Part shown: piece by piece, positions 17,757 to 26,827 of the stretch
Layout of the letters: every line of letters starts with the position of its first letter
Position numbering within the stretch: position 1 is the stretch's first letter
Assembly (NCBI RefSeq): GCF_017873765.1
Contig: NZ_JAGGKP010000004.1
Coordinates: 173,034 to 237,033, forward strand
Length of the DNA stretch: 64,000 nucleotides
Source of the DNA: Paenibacillus sediminis
GTDB taxonomy: Bacteria; Bacillota; Bacilli; Paenibacillales; Paenibacillaceae
Direction of reading: 5' to 3'
The notes under the pieces: model-generated
Told to the model about the DNA's origin: nothing
Databases searched by the model: none
Seen by the model: the letters and a program-made list of their open reading frames with translations, nothing else
Made by a program: the position numbers and the translations under genes

Positions 17757-19453
17757 GCCAACTTACTTTGTTCACTTGGAACCGCAATTACAAGTAATTT
17801 CCTAGGCCTAGTCATGCCAACATAAGCTATTCTTAATTCCTCATCATCGAATGTATTTAAGCCGCGGGAGAGCATCGTTCTATAAAATGACCCTTGCGCA
17901 CCCTTCTCCCTTAATATGAGTAGGACAGCATCGAAAGTTACCCCTTTAAACGTATGTACAGTACCCATTCTAAACCCTAAATTTCTTTCCGTTGTAATCT
18001 TAAATAATTCATCAAAATCGCAATCCGGGCAATCAGGTTTTAAATTCATTCTTATTGCAACATTGTTCATCTTGAGGATATCCGAAGCCTGTTTTACCCA
18101 TTCATTAATACTACCAACCGGAGAAGGTAAACACCTCAGTAAATGCATTATTTCTTGTCTATGACGAATAAAGCCCCTTGCAGAGATCCAACTCTCAAGA
18201 TCATTTGTGGAACAGAAACTTTTATTATGTAATCCTTTGTATAATGCTTTTTCTATCAGCCGAAAGGCTTCAAACACATTCCCATTCTCAGCCATATACT
18301 TACCTTTTGCCAAATCTCTTACGAAATACTTACCTACTAACCACGGATACTCAATCTGAACAGGCTGAGTTAGAATTAAATTCTGTATGGACTTACTTCT
18401 AAAAATAACAGCAACCTTTTCATGGCTCATCTCAACTTGATGTTTTTCACATATGCGAAGAAAATAGTCAAGTGTAGATTGAATATTGTCCTGATCGTAA
18501 CAAATAATCTCTGGGACATGTTCATAATTCTTAACAGCCTCAGTAACCGCGACCGAAGGTCTAGCACGAGAGGTGAGCTTATACGTTACATTACAAATGT
18601 TTTGAGAGCTTCTTCTATTTTCATCTAGAATGACAGAGTTCTCTTCCCACTCGTTTAATTTATTAATAAATAGATCTGGCCGGGCGTCATTCCATTCGAA
18701 AATTGCTTGATCCGGATCCCCAACTAACATTACATTTTCAAGACCATTATCAACTAATTTATTGATGATGCCTAACTGTATCTCGGACGTATCTTGTGCT
18801 TCATCAATAATTAGTTCTGGAAATCTCATTGCTATAGAGCGTGCAATATTCGGATACTTATCAAGAATTTTTAATGAGAAGTAATTAGCGTCAGCTTGCG
18901 TTGCGTATCCTTGTCTCCAAAACTTCAATTTTGTCTCGCGCAATTTATTCACATGCCCACTCTCAGAACCATCCTTATTTCTCCATTTAAAATGAAACCT
19001 CGTGAAGTCTGCCGTCGTTGATATAACACCATCAGTAATAGAAAAACTTGTGCAGTCAAAGTACTGATCATAGTCATAATCATAATTGCCGCCTGACCAT
19101 GTACCATGTGGTTCACCAACAAGAACAGGCCTCTTCCCACATCCCATTATCAAATGTCCAAAAGGCAAAAATATAAATTTGTTAATAAAACTGTCTAACG
19201 TCCCAAGGTAATGTGGGTAACTTATTGCCATCCCTAGGTTCTGATCGAGCATTTTCCGAATTTCTTGCCATGCCACGTTAGTAAAGGATAGTACTGCTAT
19301 CCCCCTACTTGGTAGTTGCCAATTATTTATCTTATGAGCCAATCTTGCTGCGGTCGTATATGTTTTTCCGCTTCCGGGACAAGCTTTAACGGCAAAAAGA
19401 CCATTCTTCTCAAACACAATTTTACGTTGGATTTCCGAAAGACTATCAAACAT
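17732..19453 (-). CDS. gajB: UvrD/Rep-like superfamily 1 helicase, GajB-like
   Basis: A 573-residue SF1 helicase. Walker A is ACPGSGKT (residues 24-31), motif II LIIDEAQDTSE, motif III VGDPDQAIFEWND, motif IV LDENRRSSQNI, then GTVHTFKGVTFDAVLL and IAYVGMTRPRKLLVIAVP. The ATG at 19453 overlaps the stop of the upstream nuclease gene (ATGTTTGA), with AAGGGTGA upstream; a GTG at 19462 is an alternative. In Gabija, GajB senses DNA ends or nucleotide state and works with GajA. Pairing with an OLD-type nuclease makes the assignment good, but the third gene downstream is not part of standard Gabija. Confidence 0.82.
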   Translation of the reverse strand: MFDSLSEIQRKIVFEKNGLFAVKACPGSGKTYTTAARLAHKINNWQLPSRGIAVLSFTNVAWQEIRKMLDQNLGMAISYPHYLGTLDSFINKFIFLPFGHLIMGCGKRPVLVGEPHGTWSGGNYDYDYDQYFDCTSFSITDGVISTTADFTRFHFKWRNKDGSESGHVNKLRETKLKFWRQGYATQADANYFSLKILDKYPNIARSIAMRFPELIIDEAQDTSEIQLGIINKLVDNGLENVMLVGDPDQAIFEWNDARPDLFINKLNEWEENSVILDENRRSSQNICNVTYKLTSRARPSVAVTEAVKNYEHVPEIICYDQDNIQSTLDYFLRICEKHQVEMSHEKVAVIFRSKSIQNLILTQPVQIEYPWLVGKYFVRDLAKGKYMAENGNVFEAFRLIEKALYKGLHNKSFCSTNDLESWISARGFIRHRQEIMHLLRCLPSPVGSINEWVKQASDILKMNNVAIRMNLKPDCPDCDFDELFKITTERNLGFRMGTVHTFKGVTFDAVLLILREKGAQGSFYRTMLSRGLNTFDDEELRIAYVGMTRPRKLLVIAVPSEQSKLAWEQRLLR

Positions 19454-21236
19454 TAAGTTCACCCTTAATGACCCAACTTATCGAACGTTTTATATAGTCG
19501 GGAACTACAAACTGCCTCCTAACTGTTTCATCGTTTTCAAGTTTTAGAGCAAGCCGATGAGCCAATTCTGATTTTGCTTTATTGCTCTCCACTTTACTTA
19601 GGAAACTATGTGCAAAATTAGACCTTGTGTCTCCAGATATCCTTGAGGCAGATGTAGGATGCATGTCCTTATAAATGCTCAATAATAAATCTTTATTATA
19701 GTCACTAGCCATAATTAGCTCGTATTCGAACGTTACAGTCGAAGTTTCGACATGCAGCAGGCCCTCCTTAAGCTCTAATGCATTTTGTGCCCTAGAAGAG
19801 ATCTCCTCTGTCACCCGATCCCTATCGTCATCAGTAATAATCACACTACGTATATTTAGTCTCTTGCTTTCATCGTTTGAATTGAAAAGTCTTCCAAAGT
19901 GTTCAAAAGCAACTCCGTTAACAATGACAATTTCGATTCCCATTTTGTCCAAATCATACTCATTTCCCATGATTTTTGAAAACTTTTGCAATAAAAGTGC
20001 TTCTGATATACCTTCGACAAAAATAACTCCATTTGAAAAAAATAATTGTGATTTAGTTACATCAAGAAACTTACCAAGATATTTTTTGTTATTTTCAGAC
20101 AGTTCGGAATTTGTCAGAGAATATGTGGATACATTATTGTCTTGGCATTGAACCACAATCAGCGAATCAAGATCTGCTTTAGCTGTAATTGTTGGTGAAT
20201 GCGAAGTAATAAAAATCTGAAACCCTATCGAATCCAACTTGCTTAGGTAATTAAAATAAATACTCTGTAGTTGTGGGTGCAAGTGAGCCTCTGGTTCCTC
20301 AATTAGTAATGCAATGTATGACTCCGGTTCTAAATGTTTACGATTCTTTAAATCTCCCAAAACTGTTGCCATGTACAGTAAATTATTATAGCCAAGACCA
20401 TTTTGTTGAATATCAAAGTATTTTTGTTTGCTGTTATCTCCTCCAAGAAGGCCTGAATCAAACACAGGGAGTATTACTCTTAAGCTATCGACAATTTTCC
20501 TGAATTCAAAAGGTAAAAATTCAACCTCCACTGATTGCTTTTTATTCGTTATGGAAGTCTCATCAAGATGCTCATTTATCTTTTGTTTTCCGGTTTCAAT
20601 GATACTATTCCAATCAGGGTCTCCAGTTAGAGATCCCCTAAGTTTTTGTGTTAACTCATCCCGTTTTTCATCAGTAATTGGATTGCCGTGAATATCCTCA
20701 CGAAGATAAGAAAATAATTCACCTAACCTATTACCACGAACTGGCCTTAGTTGCTGAGAAGCGTCTCTAAGTGCATCTAGATACACGAAAAGCAACAAAT
20801 TTAAAACATCTGGCGTAATTTGTTGTCCCTCGTTGTCTCCTCCCCAAACGTTGTATCTGATTTTCTCAATTCCGTTTCTATCTTCTAAATAATATTTATA
20901 ATGAATCTTCAACCATTGCTGAGTTCCATCCTCAGATTGGGACAATAAATCGATAAAAATTCCGCTCTCTGCAGGGTCTTCTATCTTAAAAAGTAAATGG
21001 AATTCAATTGGGTCAATATTGGCATCAGGATCATGTCTGTTAATGTGAAAATCACTTCGCTTCACATATATATCCCTCATTTGTTTACCATAGTTGAAAC
21101 AAATCCTTAGAGCATCAATTATCGCTGACTTGCCAGTATTATTTTCCCCTACTAATATGTTGAGTCCTTTACGAAAATCAATGCTGATATAAGAGATATT
21201 CCTAAAATTTTTTATGATCAAATTGTTTAAAAACAT
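19446..21236 (-). CDS. gajA: OLD-family ATPase-TOPRIM nuclease, GajA-like
   Basis: A 596-residue protein. The N-terminal ABC-type ATPase has Walker A GENNTGKS (30-37), Walker B LLIEEPEAHLHPQ (about 305-317) and the HSPTI switch. The C-terminal TOPRIM domain has FVEGISEALLL, with the catalytic Glu, and ITDDDRDR, with the acidic pair. In Gabija, GajA nicks or cuts phage DNA when nucleotides fall. The ATG at 21236 is preferred because GGGGG is eight bases upstream; a TTG at 21251 is less likely. It is the first gene of the three-gene operon. Confidence 0.85.
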   Translation of the reverse strand: MFLNNLIIKNFRNISYISIDFRKGLNILVGENNTGKSAIIDALRICFNYGKQMRDIYVKRSDFHINRHDPDANIDPIEFHLLFKIEDPAESGIFIDLLSQSEDGTQQWLKIHYKYYLEDRNGIEKIRYNVWGGDNEGQQITPDVLNLLLFVYLDALRDASQQLRPVRGNRLGELFSYLREDIHGNPITDEKRDELTQKLRGSLTGDPDWNSIIETGKQKINEHLDETSITNKKQSVEVEFLPFEFRKIVDSLRVILPVFDSGLLGGDNSKQKYFDIQQNGLGYNNLLYMATVLGDLKNRKHLEPESYIALLIEEPEAHLHPQLQSIYFNYLSKLDSIGFQIFITSHSPTITAKADLDSLIVVQCQDNNVSTYSLTNSELSENNKKYLGKFLDVTKSQLFFSNGVIFVEGISEALLLQKFSKIMGNEYDLDKMGIEIVIVNGVAFEHFGRLFNSNDESKRLNIRSVIITDDDRDRVTEEISSRAQNALELKEGLLHVETSTVTFEYELIMASDYNKDLLLSIYKDMHPTSASRISGDTRSNFAHSFLSKVESNKAKSELAHRLALKLENDETVRRQFVVPDYIKRSISWVIKGELNV

Positions 21237-21493
21237 ATATCGATCCCCCAAAGTAGCTGATTTCCTTCATCAAATAATTCACCTTCGTTTTCCGACAAAG
21301 GTCCCATCTTTATAATTCGACATAATTTCCCAAAATCCTATTATTCGCATGAGGCTATATGAGTTCATTTTAAAATAAAAACCGCCCTAACCCGCTATTG
21401 GAGGTAAAGGGCGATCCTTTCATCAGATAATTAATCCTTGATCATTATTCATTCATCGGTAGCCCAACGGCGATTCATAGAAATGATGAAAAT

Positions 21494-21553
21494 CTTTTTT
21501 CGGATACCAGGCTGGTATTTCTTCAGCCAAAGAAAATCATGAGTGTGCAGTCC
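21494..21553 (-). pseudogene. short tniQ remnant between Gabija-like and Wadjet operons
   Basis: About 58 bp nearly identical to 50899-50957. The minus strand reads LHTHDFLWLKKYQPGIRKK, a piece of the TniQ repeat. Nothing else is coding between 21237 and 21676. It looks like a scar from an earlier Tn7-like element at the junction of two cargo modules. Confidence 0.6.
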
Positions 21554-21676
21554 ACACAATCACCTCTTAGTCATTACTGTTCATCATTAAAGCTTGCGTC
21601 CATTTTCTGTGCCATTCTTAACAAAATACGAACACAATAAAAGGCATCCATGGATCAGGATGCCCTGTGTTAAATC

Positions 21677-22930
21677 TCACATTTTAATATCCACGATTTC
21701 TTGCTCAATTTTCCGCTTATAGTTAAGAATTAAGGCAATCACATCATGAAACATAGCGAATTCACCTTTTCCTAACAGTGAGCTTATTTTTTGCATGTAC
21801 GTCTCTGTAATTGGGCTACCGTGCTCAACAAACTTCAAATATGTGTTTGGGTCCATATAAATCGGAGTAAATAAAATACCCGTATCCTCACACAATCTTT
21901 TATAAATGTACATCCCACCTAAGTCGATATCTCCCCAATGAAAGAAATTAACACCCACTTCATGGGTCTTTACATAATCACTTATCGATAGTAACAGCGT
22001 TCGCCTAGCGCTGTTATGAAACCCACCCAGATAGACAACAAGGTGGTTCAGTTGGTTATTGTGACAATACTCAACATAGTCATAATAAGAAGTTTCATTT
22101 TCGATTGTAACTATCGCCTTAACATTCAATGATTCCGTACAACGGATGTTTAAATTCTCGGGATGAATCCCTATTCCAAATCTATCCGCCGCGAAGTCAA
22201 TCTTCCCGTAATCGGTTTGAACCACCCATTTGCCAAATATCTTAACCATTAACGGTTTTGCCGAAACCCCGTAGGATTCTAGAACATCCTTTTCATCCAG
22301 ATCCTCTTTGTCCGGAGTAACGTACTTCTTTATTACATTAATAATTCTTTTTTCATAAGTCTCAAATTCTTTTGAATCGTTATATAAATAAATACTCCAT
22401 TTGCGTTTTGTAATCTCTTTGTCATTCAGAAAAAGCTGATTCAAACCATATAATGCCCTACTTGTCTCATCTTCAGATTTCAAAGAAAAGATTGAAGGTA
22501 ATGAATTTAAACTTCTTATATTTTGTAGCATTTCATCATAAAAAGTGTAAAGTTCGCGCGGCGCATCTTTCATTAATTTTAAACAGATATCTTCCATCTG
22601 TCTGTACTGTTCTGATTTTGACTTTCTCCCCAATACAGCCATAATGTTAGGAACTGCTACTTCATTTAATGTAAGTCTTTTTAGTTCCTCACCTCTACTG
22701 TATTTCTCCCAGTCACAAATCAAGTAACCAGCTTTTTCGAGCTCAACACAGTCTAAATTAAATTCCTTTCTAAAATCACTCTCACTTACATGAAAATAAT
22801 CAGGAAATTCTTTTTCATTTATCCCGATTTTTACACGTTGTTTCGGTTTATCATTTGTGCCGTAACCACTTCGATTCTCTAACTTGTCTATTAATTTATG
22901 TAGTAGTTGTTTCTGTTGTTCTGTAAGCAT
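21677..22930 (-). CDS. jetD: Wadjet protein JetD (TOPRIM nuclease)
   Basis: A 417-residue protein with an N-terminal winged-helix-rich DNA-binding part (DUF3322 type) and a C-terminal TOPRIM-like domain. The acidic pair appears in FFHWGDIDLGGMYIYKRL. JetD is the nuclease that cuts closed circular plasmids after the JetABC SMC complex extrudes the DNA. The ATG at 22930 has GGAGG six bases upstream and lies within the end of jetC (35-bp overlap); a longer frame to 22966 lacks a ribosome-binding site. Last gene of the jet operon. Confidence 0.88.
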   Translation of the reverse strand: MLTEQQKQLLHKLIDKLENRSGYGTNDKPKQRVKIGINEKEFPDYFHVSESDFRKEFNLDCVELEKAGYLICDWEKYSRGEELKRLTLNEVAVPNIMAVLGRKSKSEQYRQMEDICLKLMKDAPRELYTFYDEMLQNIRSLNSLPSIFSLKSEDETSRALYGLNQLFLNDKEITKRKWSIYLYNDSKEFETYEKRIINVIKKYVTPDKEDLDEKDVLESYGVSAKPLMVKIFGKWVVQTDYGKIDFAADRFGIGIHPENLNIRCTESLNVKAIVTIENETSYYDYVEYCHNNQLNHLVVYLGGFHNSARRTLLLSISDYVKTHEVGVNFFHWGDIDLGGMYIYKRLCEDTGILFTPIYMDPNTYLKFVEHGSPITETYMQKISSLLGKGEFAMFHDVIALILNYKRKIEQEIVDIKM

Positions 22931-25900
22931 CTTGTTCCTCCGCATTAAAACTGAATGGGGCAACAAAACTATGGTAATTATCTTTTAATACTACGAAAGT
23001 GTTTTCCATATGCAGTGAATACATATGAACACTTCCAGTCGGCGTAACGATTATCGGTTGAAACCCGCAGCTTTTAATGAATTTAATCGCCTCAGCAACT
23101 CTTTCCGCATCCATGCGGTTAAATGCTTCATCGAGAATTACTAGGCGGAAGGTGTCAGTCTTTCTAAATAACTGATACGTGTAATAAAATGATGCCAAAA
23201 TAGCAACGTAAAAGGGTACTTGCGTTTCACCACCAGATTTTTCCAGGGCAACTTTAGAATATTCAATGGTGTTTCCTTGGCTATCCTTTACACTTAGTTC
23301 AAACTCCAGATAACTTCTGTAATCTAAGAGCTCGTGATAATCTTGCAACTCTCTTGAACGAATAATCGTGTCAAACAAATTGTCTATTAAATCCTTATAT
23401 TCTTCCTGAAAAGAGTAGCTAAAAATTGATGCCCCAATAAGGTTAGGGTCCTTTAACATCTTATAATACTGCATCATTTCATTATCGTTTCGCGCTCCAA
23501 TCGTAAATCGATACTGATCCGTTCCAAACTTCATGTCTTTTAACGAGCGGTTCAAAGCATTGAAGTCTTCCTCGGCACGCTCAATCTGCTCCTTGAGTTT
23601 AGCAATAAAATCTTCTTTAAATGATTGTTGAGCCAATTCTTTGGCTTCAGCTGCTTTCTCTTTATAATCGATTATCTTTTCATTCTCTAGATAAGAATGA
23701 CGACTTTTATATTTATCATTATTTTCTTCTTTAGCATCATAGCCTATATCAAATTCACGGTTGTAATTGTTTCGTTCTACTATTAAATCTCCCCAGAGTT
23801 TCCCCTTGTCCCCTTTTAATAATTCTACTTTACTAATGGCGTTTTTCTTAATTTGGTTAAATGGATGTTTACGTAATTCTTCACCCCAAGCCGCTTCTAA
23901 ATCACTTACTTTAAATACATCTTGTCCCTTTTCAAACTCATAAAGGAATTGAGTAGCCGCCGCCAGATTGTTTTGCCAATCAATTAATGCGGTTCGATTA
24001 TCTTGTATCCGGTTTTTAATAATTGCTTCTTCTGCCGACTTCGCTGTCGACTCTTCATTAATAGATTGGGCCTCACCCTTTTTACAATTAATTATCTCGT
24101 TCAACTGATCTACTTCCGACATGTCAATATCCATCAATTTTTGATTCAATTCGTTAACCTGAATGGATAATGATTCTAGATTTTGCATTTTACTCGCTTC
24201 ATTTTTCATTTGAGTGAATTTATCATGCTTGTTGGAACTAAAACTACGCAAAATAATATACTCTTTAATTTGATTTGCGAGCGTTTCGACATGCTCCGCT
24301 AGTGTTTTTCTCTCCAATCTCTTAATTTTCAATTGAGCTTCAATAGCATCTTTACCGATGTACGGAACTTCATACCTTTCCTTGGGTATTTGCCTAGCGG
24401 TAAAGTTTGAGTAAGTCATGCAAGTTGATGTAATACTTCTTGTATGATTCTTGAGATCGGAAACATCTTTAACTTTCATAATCGAACCCATAAGCTGATT
24501 TGCATATTCTAGAGCATATGAAATGCTTGAAGTTATTTCCTCTGCGAGACTTCCAGGCTGAGCTGCCGGCTTTTTCAATATCAACTTATCTGTATTTACA
24601 AGACCTACTCTCTCAATCTTATGACTAAATTTCATTCTCTCGTAAATCTCAAGAGCCTGCCCGAAGTAACCTGGCGACACCAAAATATCGAACTTTTGGG
24701 TGTGTAAATATCCTTCAATCGCATTTCTCCATTCATCATTCACAACATCAATTACTTCACAAAAGATGTCCACCCTTACTTGCTCGTTATTGTTTGAAAC
24801 CAAATGCTCCTCAAGAAGACGTTTTAATTTCATTGAAGGTGACTGTTCTGATAATATATTCTTATTTTCAAGTTGATTTATGGTTCTATCCAACTCGCTA
24901 AGGGCTAGCATCCCATTGTTCTGCTCGTTTTCCATGTTGAAAAGATGTTGATTTAACCATTGATACGCGTCACTCCACTTTGTTGACAAAACTGAGTTGT
25001 TTTGGGGAAAAGCAATACTCTCTATAAATTCCTCAAAAGCCTGCTTTATCTCTAATACAGAATGAGTAAGTTCTATTGGCGCATCTGAATGATGTAGTAA
25101 ATGCTCTAACTTACTCAATTCCCTGATTTCTATTTTTGAACTGTTTTTCAACTCCACCAACAGGTTTTCAAGTTCTGCAATGTTCGAAGTGAGCAAATCG
25201 ATCTGTGAGCGCAAGTTATCAGCCTTAATTAATGATTTATGCGCCCCTACCTCTTTGTATAACTCACCGATTTCTCCATCAAGCTTCAAATAACTGTTTT
25301 TTAACGACTCAATTTTACGCAAGCAATCATTCTGACGTTCAATATCCAAACTTATATCCGAATTAAGTCTCCTGATTTGTTCATTTGCGGCCTCGACATC
25401 ATGCTTCTTGACTAGATAGTCATTTAGTACAATCCCTTTTGTTATTTCTTCATACTTCTCAAAAAGTTTATTTATTTTACTTAACCAGGTAATCTCATTC
25501 CCTGCTCGAACAATCAGCCGGTTAAGCTCCTCCATACGCTCCATAAAATCGCGCATTCTAGAAACATCTACTGGTTCCTGGTCTAGAATATAGTCATACA
25601 CAAAGTTTCTGAGATTAGTGATTGGTGAGAAAGCTATCCCCTTAGGTAATAATGTAAAAAAAGAATCTTTAATATTGCCAAGAGTCGTTTTTAAATCGCT
25701 TTTATACCCTTCCAAGTCATTATGGAAGGGTTTATGAGAAATGTTATTTTTCTTTAATTCTCGGAAGAATTCTTCTTTAGTCTTTGGAGTACGTCCGTTT
25801 ATAAATAGATCATCATACAGCGGAACTTTCGGAATGATAAAGAAAGAATGAGTTTCAGTCTGCGTACTATGTTGATAATCAAAAACCGCTCCAACTAAGT

Positions 25901-26228
25901 ATGGGATCTCTCCTTTATTTGTTTGATGAACGATTTCAATAACAATGTAAGAAGTAAAATCAGTATTTCTCAAAAAGTCTTTCTCAACCGTTCCTACTTT
26001 CCCTCGAAGGTAGGATAACAATGAACGCTCTGTTTTATGTTCATGAGCTGATGCATTAAACTTAATCTTTCGGAGATCTCCCAAAAAGATAATTTGAAGG
26101 GCATCTATTATCGTTGATTTACCTGCGCCGGTATCTCCAGTAATGACGGTCGGTAAACCATCGAATTCAATTGTCTCGTTTGTAAAATAGTGAAAGTTAA
26201 TCAACTTCGCTTTCATCAGTTTCCTCAT
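22896..26228 (-). CDS. jetC: Wadjet protein JetC (SMC-like ATPase)
   Basis: A 1110-residue SMC-like protein. The N-terminal Walker A is TGDTGAGKST (30-39), two long coiled-coil stretches flank a central hinge-like region, and near the C-terminus come the signature-like LEKSGGETQVPF and the Walker B LVILDEAFNRMD. This is the MukB-like motor of the Wadjet complex that extrudes plasmid DNA loops. It overlaps jetB by 32 bp. Starts at 26228 and 26216 both have acceptable ribosome-binding sites. The identification is firm from architecture and neighbours. Confidence 0.92.
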   Translation of the reverse strand: MRKLMKAKLINFHYFTNETIEFDGLPTVITGDTGAGKSTIIDALQIIFLGDLRKIKFNASAHEHKTERSLLSYLRGKVGTVEKDFLRNTDFTSYIVIEIVHQTNKGEIPYLVGAVFDYQHSTQTETHSFFIIPKVPLYDDLFINGRTPKTKEEFFRELKKNNISHKPFHNDLEGYKSDLKTTLGNIKDSFFTLLPKGIAFSPITNLRNFVYDYILDQEPVDVSRMRDFMERMEELNRLIVRAGNEITWLSKINKLFEKYEEITKGIVLNDYLVKKHDVEAANEQIRRLNSDISLDIERQNDCLRKIESLKNSYLKLDGEIGELYKEVGAHKSLIKADNLRSQIDLLTSNIAELENLLVELKNSSKIEIRELSKLEHLLHHSDAPIELTHSVLEIKQAFEEFIESIAFPQNNSVLSTKWSDAYQWLNQHLFNMENEQNNGMLALSELDRTINQLENKNILSEQSPSMKLKRLLEEHLVSNNNEQVRVDIFCEVIDVVNDEWRNAIEGYLHTQKFDILVSPGYFGQALEIYERMKFSHKIERVGLVNTDKLILKKPAAQPGSLAEEITSSISYALEYANQLMGSIMKVKDVSDLKNHTRSITSTCMTYSNFTARQIPKERYEVPYIGKDAIEAQLKIKRLERKTLAEHVETLANQIKEYIILRSFSSNKHDKFTQMKNEASKMQNLESLSIQVNELNQKLMDIDMSEVDQLNEIINCKKGEAQSINEESTAKSAEEAIIKNRIQDNRTALIDWQNNLAAATQFLYEFEKGQDVFKVSDLEAAWGEELRKHPFNQIKKNAISKVELLKGDKGKLWGDLIVERNNYNREFDIGYDAKEENNDKYKSRHSYLENEKIIDYKEKAAEAKELAQQSFKEDFIAKLKEQIERAEEDFNALNRSLKDMKFGTDQYRFTIGARNDNEMMQYYKMLKDPNLIGASIFSYSFQEEYKDLIDNLFDTIIRSRELQDYHELLDYRSYLEFELSVKDSQGNTIEYSKVALEKSGGETQVPFYVAILASFYYTYQLFRKTDTFRLVILDEAFNRMDAERVAEAIKFIKSCGFQPIIVTPTGSVHMYSLHMENTFVVLKDNYHSFVAPFSFNAEEQDAYRTTETTTT

Positions 26229-26826
26229 TTTCTACATCTCCTTTATCCTTCGACCTCTCTTGTAGTTTTGCGTAAAATTCTTCTATTGCCTGAATAGTAG
26301 TGACTATTGTTATCGTCGGGTAAATTACTAAAATACTTTCCGGGTTGTCATAGCTACCTTGAACCAACTTAACTATAGAATGGTTTTCTAATATTCGAAG
26401 AACTTTCTTCATGGTATCTTTTGTTGGCAAACGTTTTGAGACTTGAAGCGCTACATATTTGTCCTGCAACTCTTGAATTGATATTGTGATTTGGGTAGCT
26501 AGTGATAGTTCCTGCAACTTCTCATCGTATAAATGCCGCAAAATGTAGAGGAACAGTGTCTCTTCAATTGTTAAATGCATCCTATTCTTTTCTAGAATGC
26601 TTGACACTGACACTATTCGGTATTCGCGATGTAGCGATACTTTCCAACCGCCTATATTCAAGTACTCCTTTATCAACTCATGATATTTTTCAGCAAATCT
26701 ATATAATCGTGTGTCGTCATCATTGTGGTAAACTAAGTATGTTTGTGCTAGCAAACGGTTCACCGTTAACGCAAAATCCTCTTTTTCTTTTTCAGTTAAA
26801 CTCTCGTACTTTTTCATCCATTCCAT
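26197..26826 (-). CDS. jetB: Wadjet protein JetB (MukE-like, DUF4194)
   Basis: A 209-residue acidic protein with winged-helix character (FLYILRHLYDEKLQEL; LPTKDTMKKVLRILENHSIV) and a highly charged C-terminal tail. It matches the size and position of JetB, the kite-type (MukE-like) subunit that links JetA to the SMC motor. Its ATG is one base after the jetA stop, and the jetA end AAGGACGATAAT supplies the ribosome-binding site, so translation is coupled. Confidence 0.87.
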   Translation of the reverse strand: MEWMKKYESLTEKEKEDFALTVNRLLAQTYLVYHNDDDTRLYRFAEKYHELIKEYLNIGGWKVSLHREYRIVSVSSILEKNRMHLTIEETLFLYILRHLYDEKLQELSLATQITISIQELQDKYVALQVSKRLPTKDTMKKVLRILENHSIVKLVQGSYDNPESILVIYPTITIVTTIQAIEEFYAKLQERSKDKGDVENEETDESEVD

Positions 26827-26827
26827 A

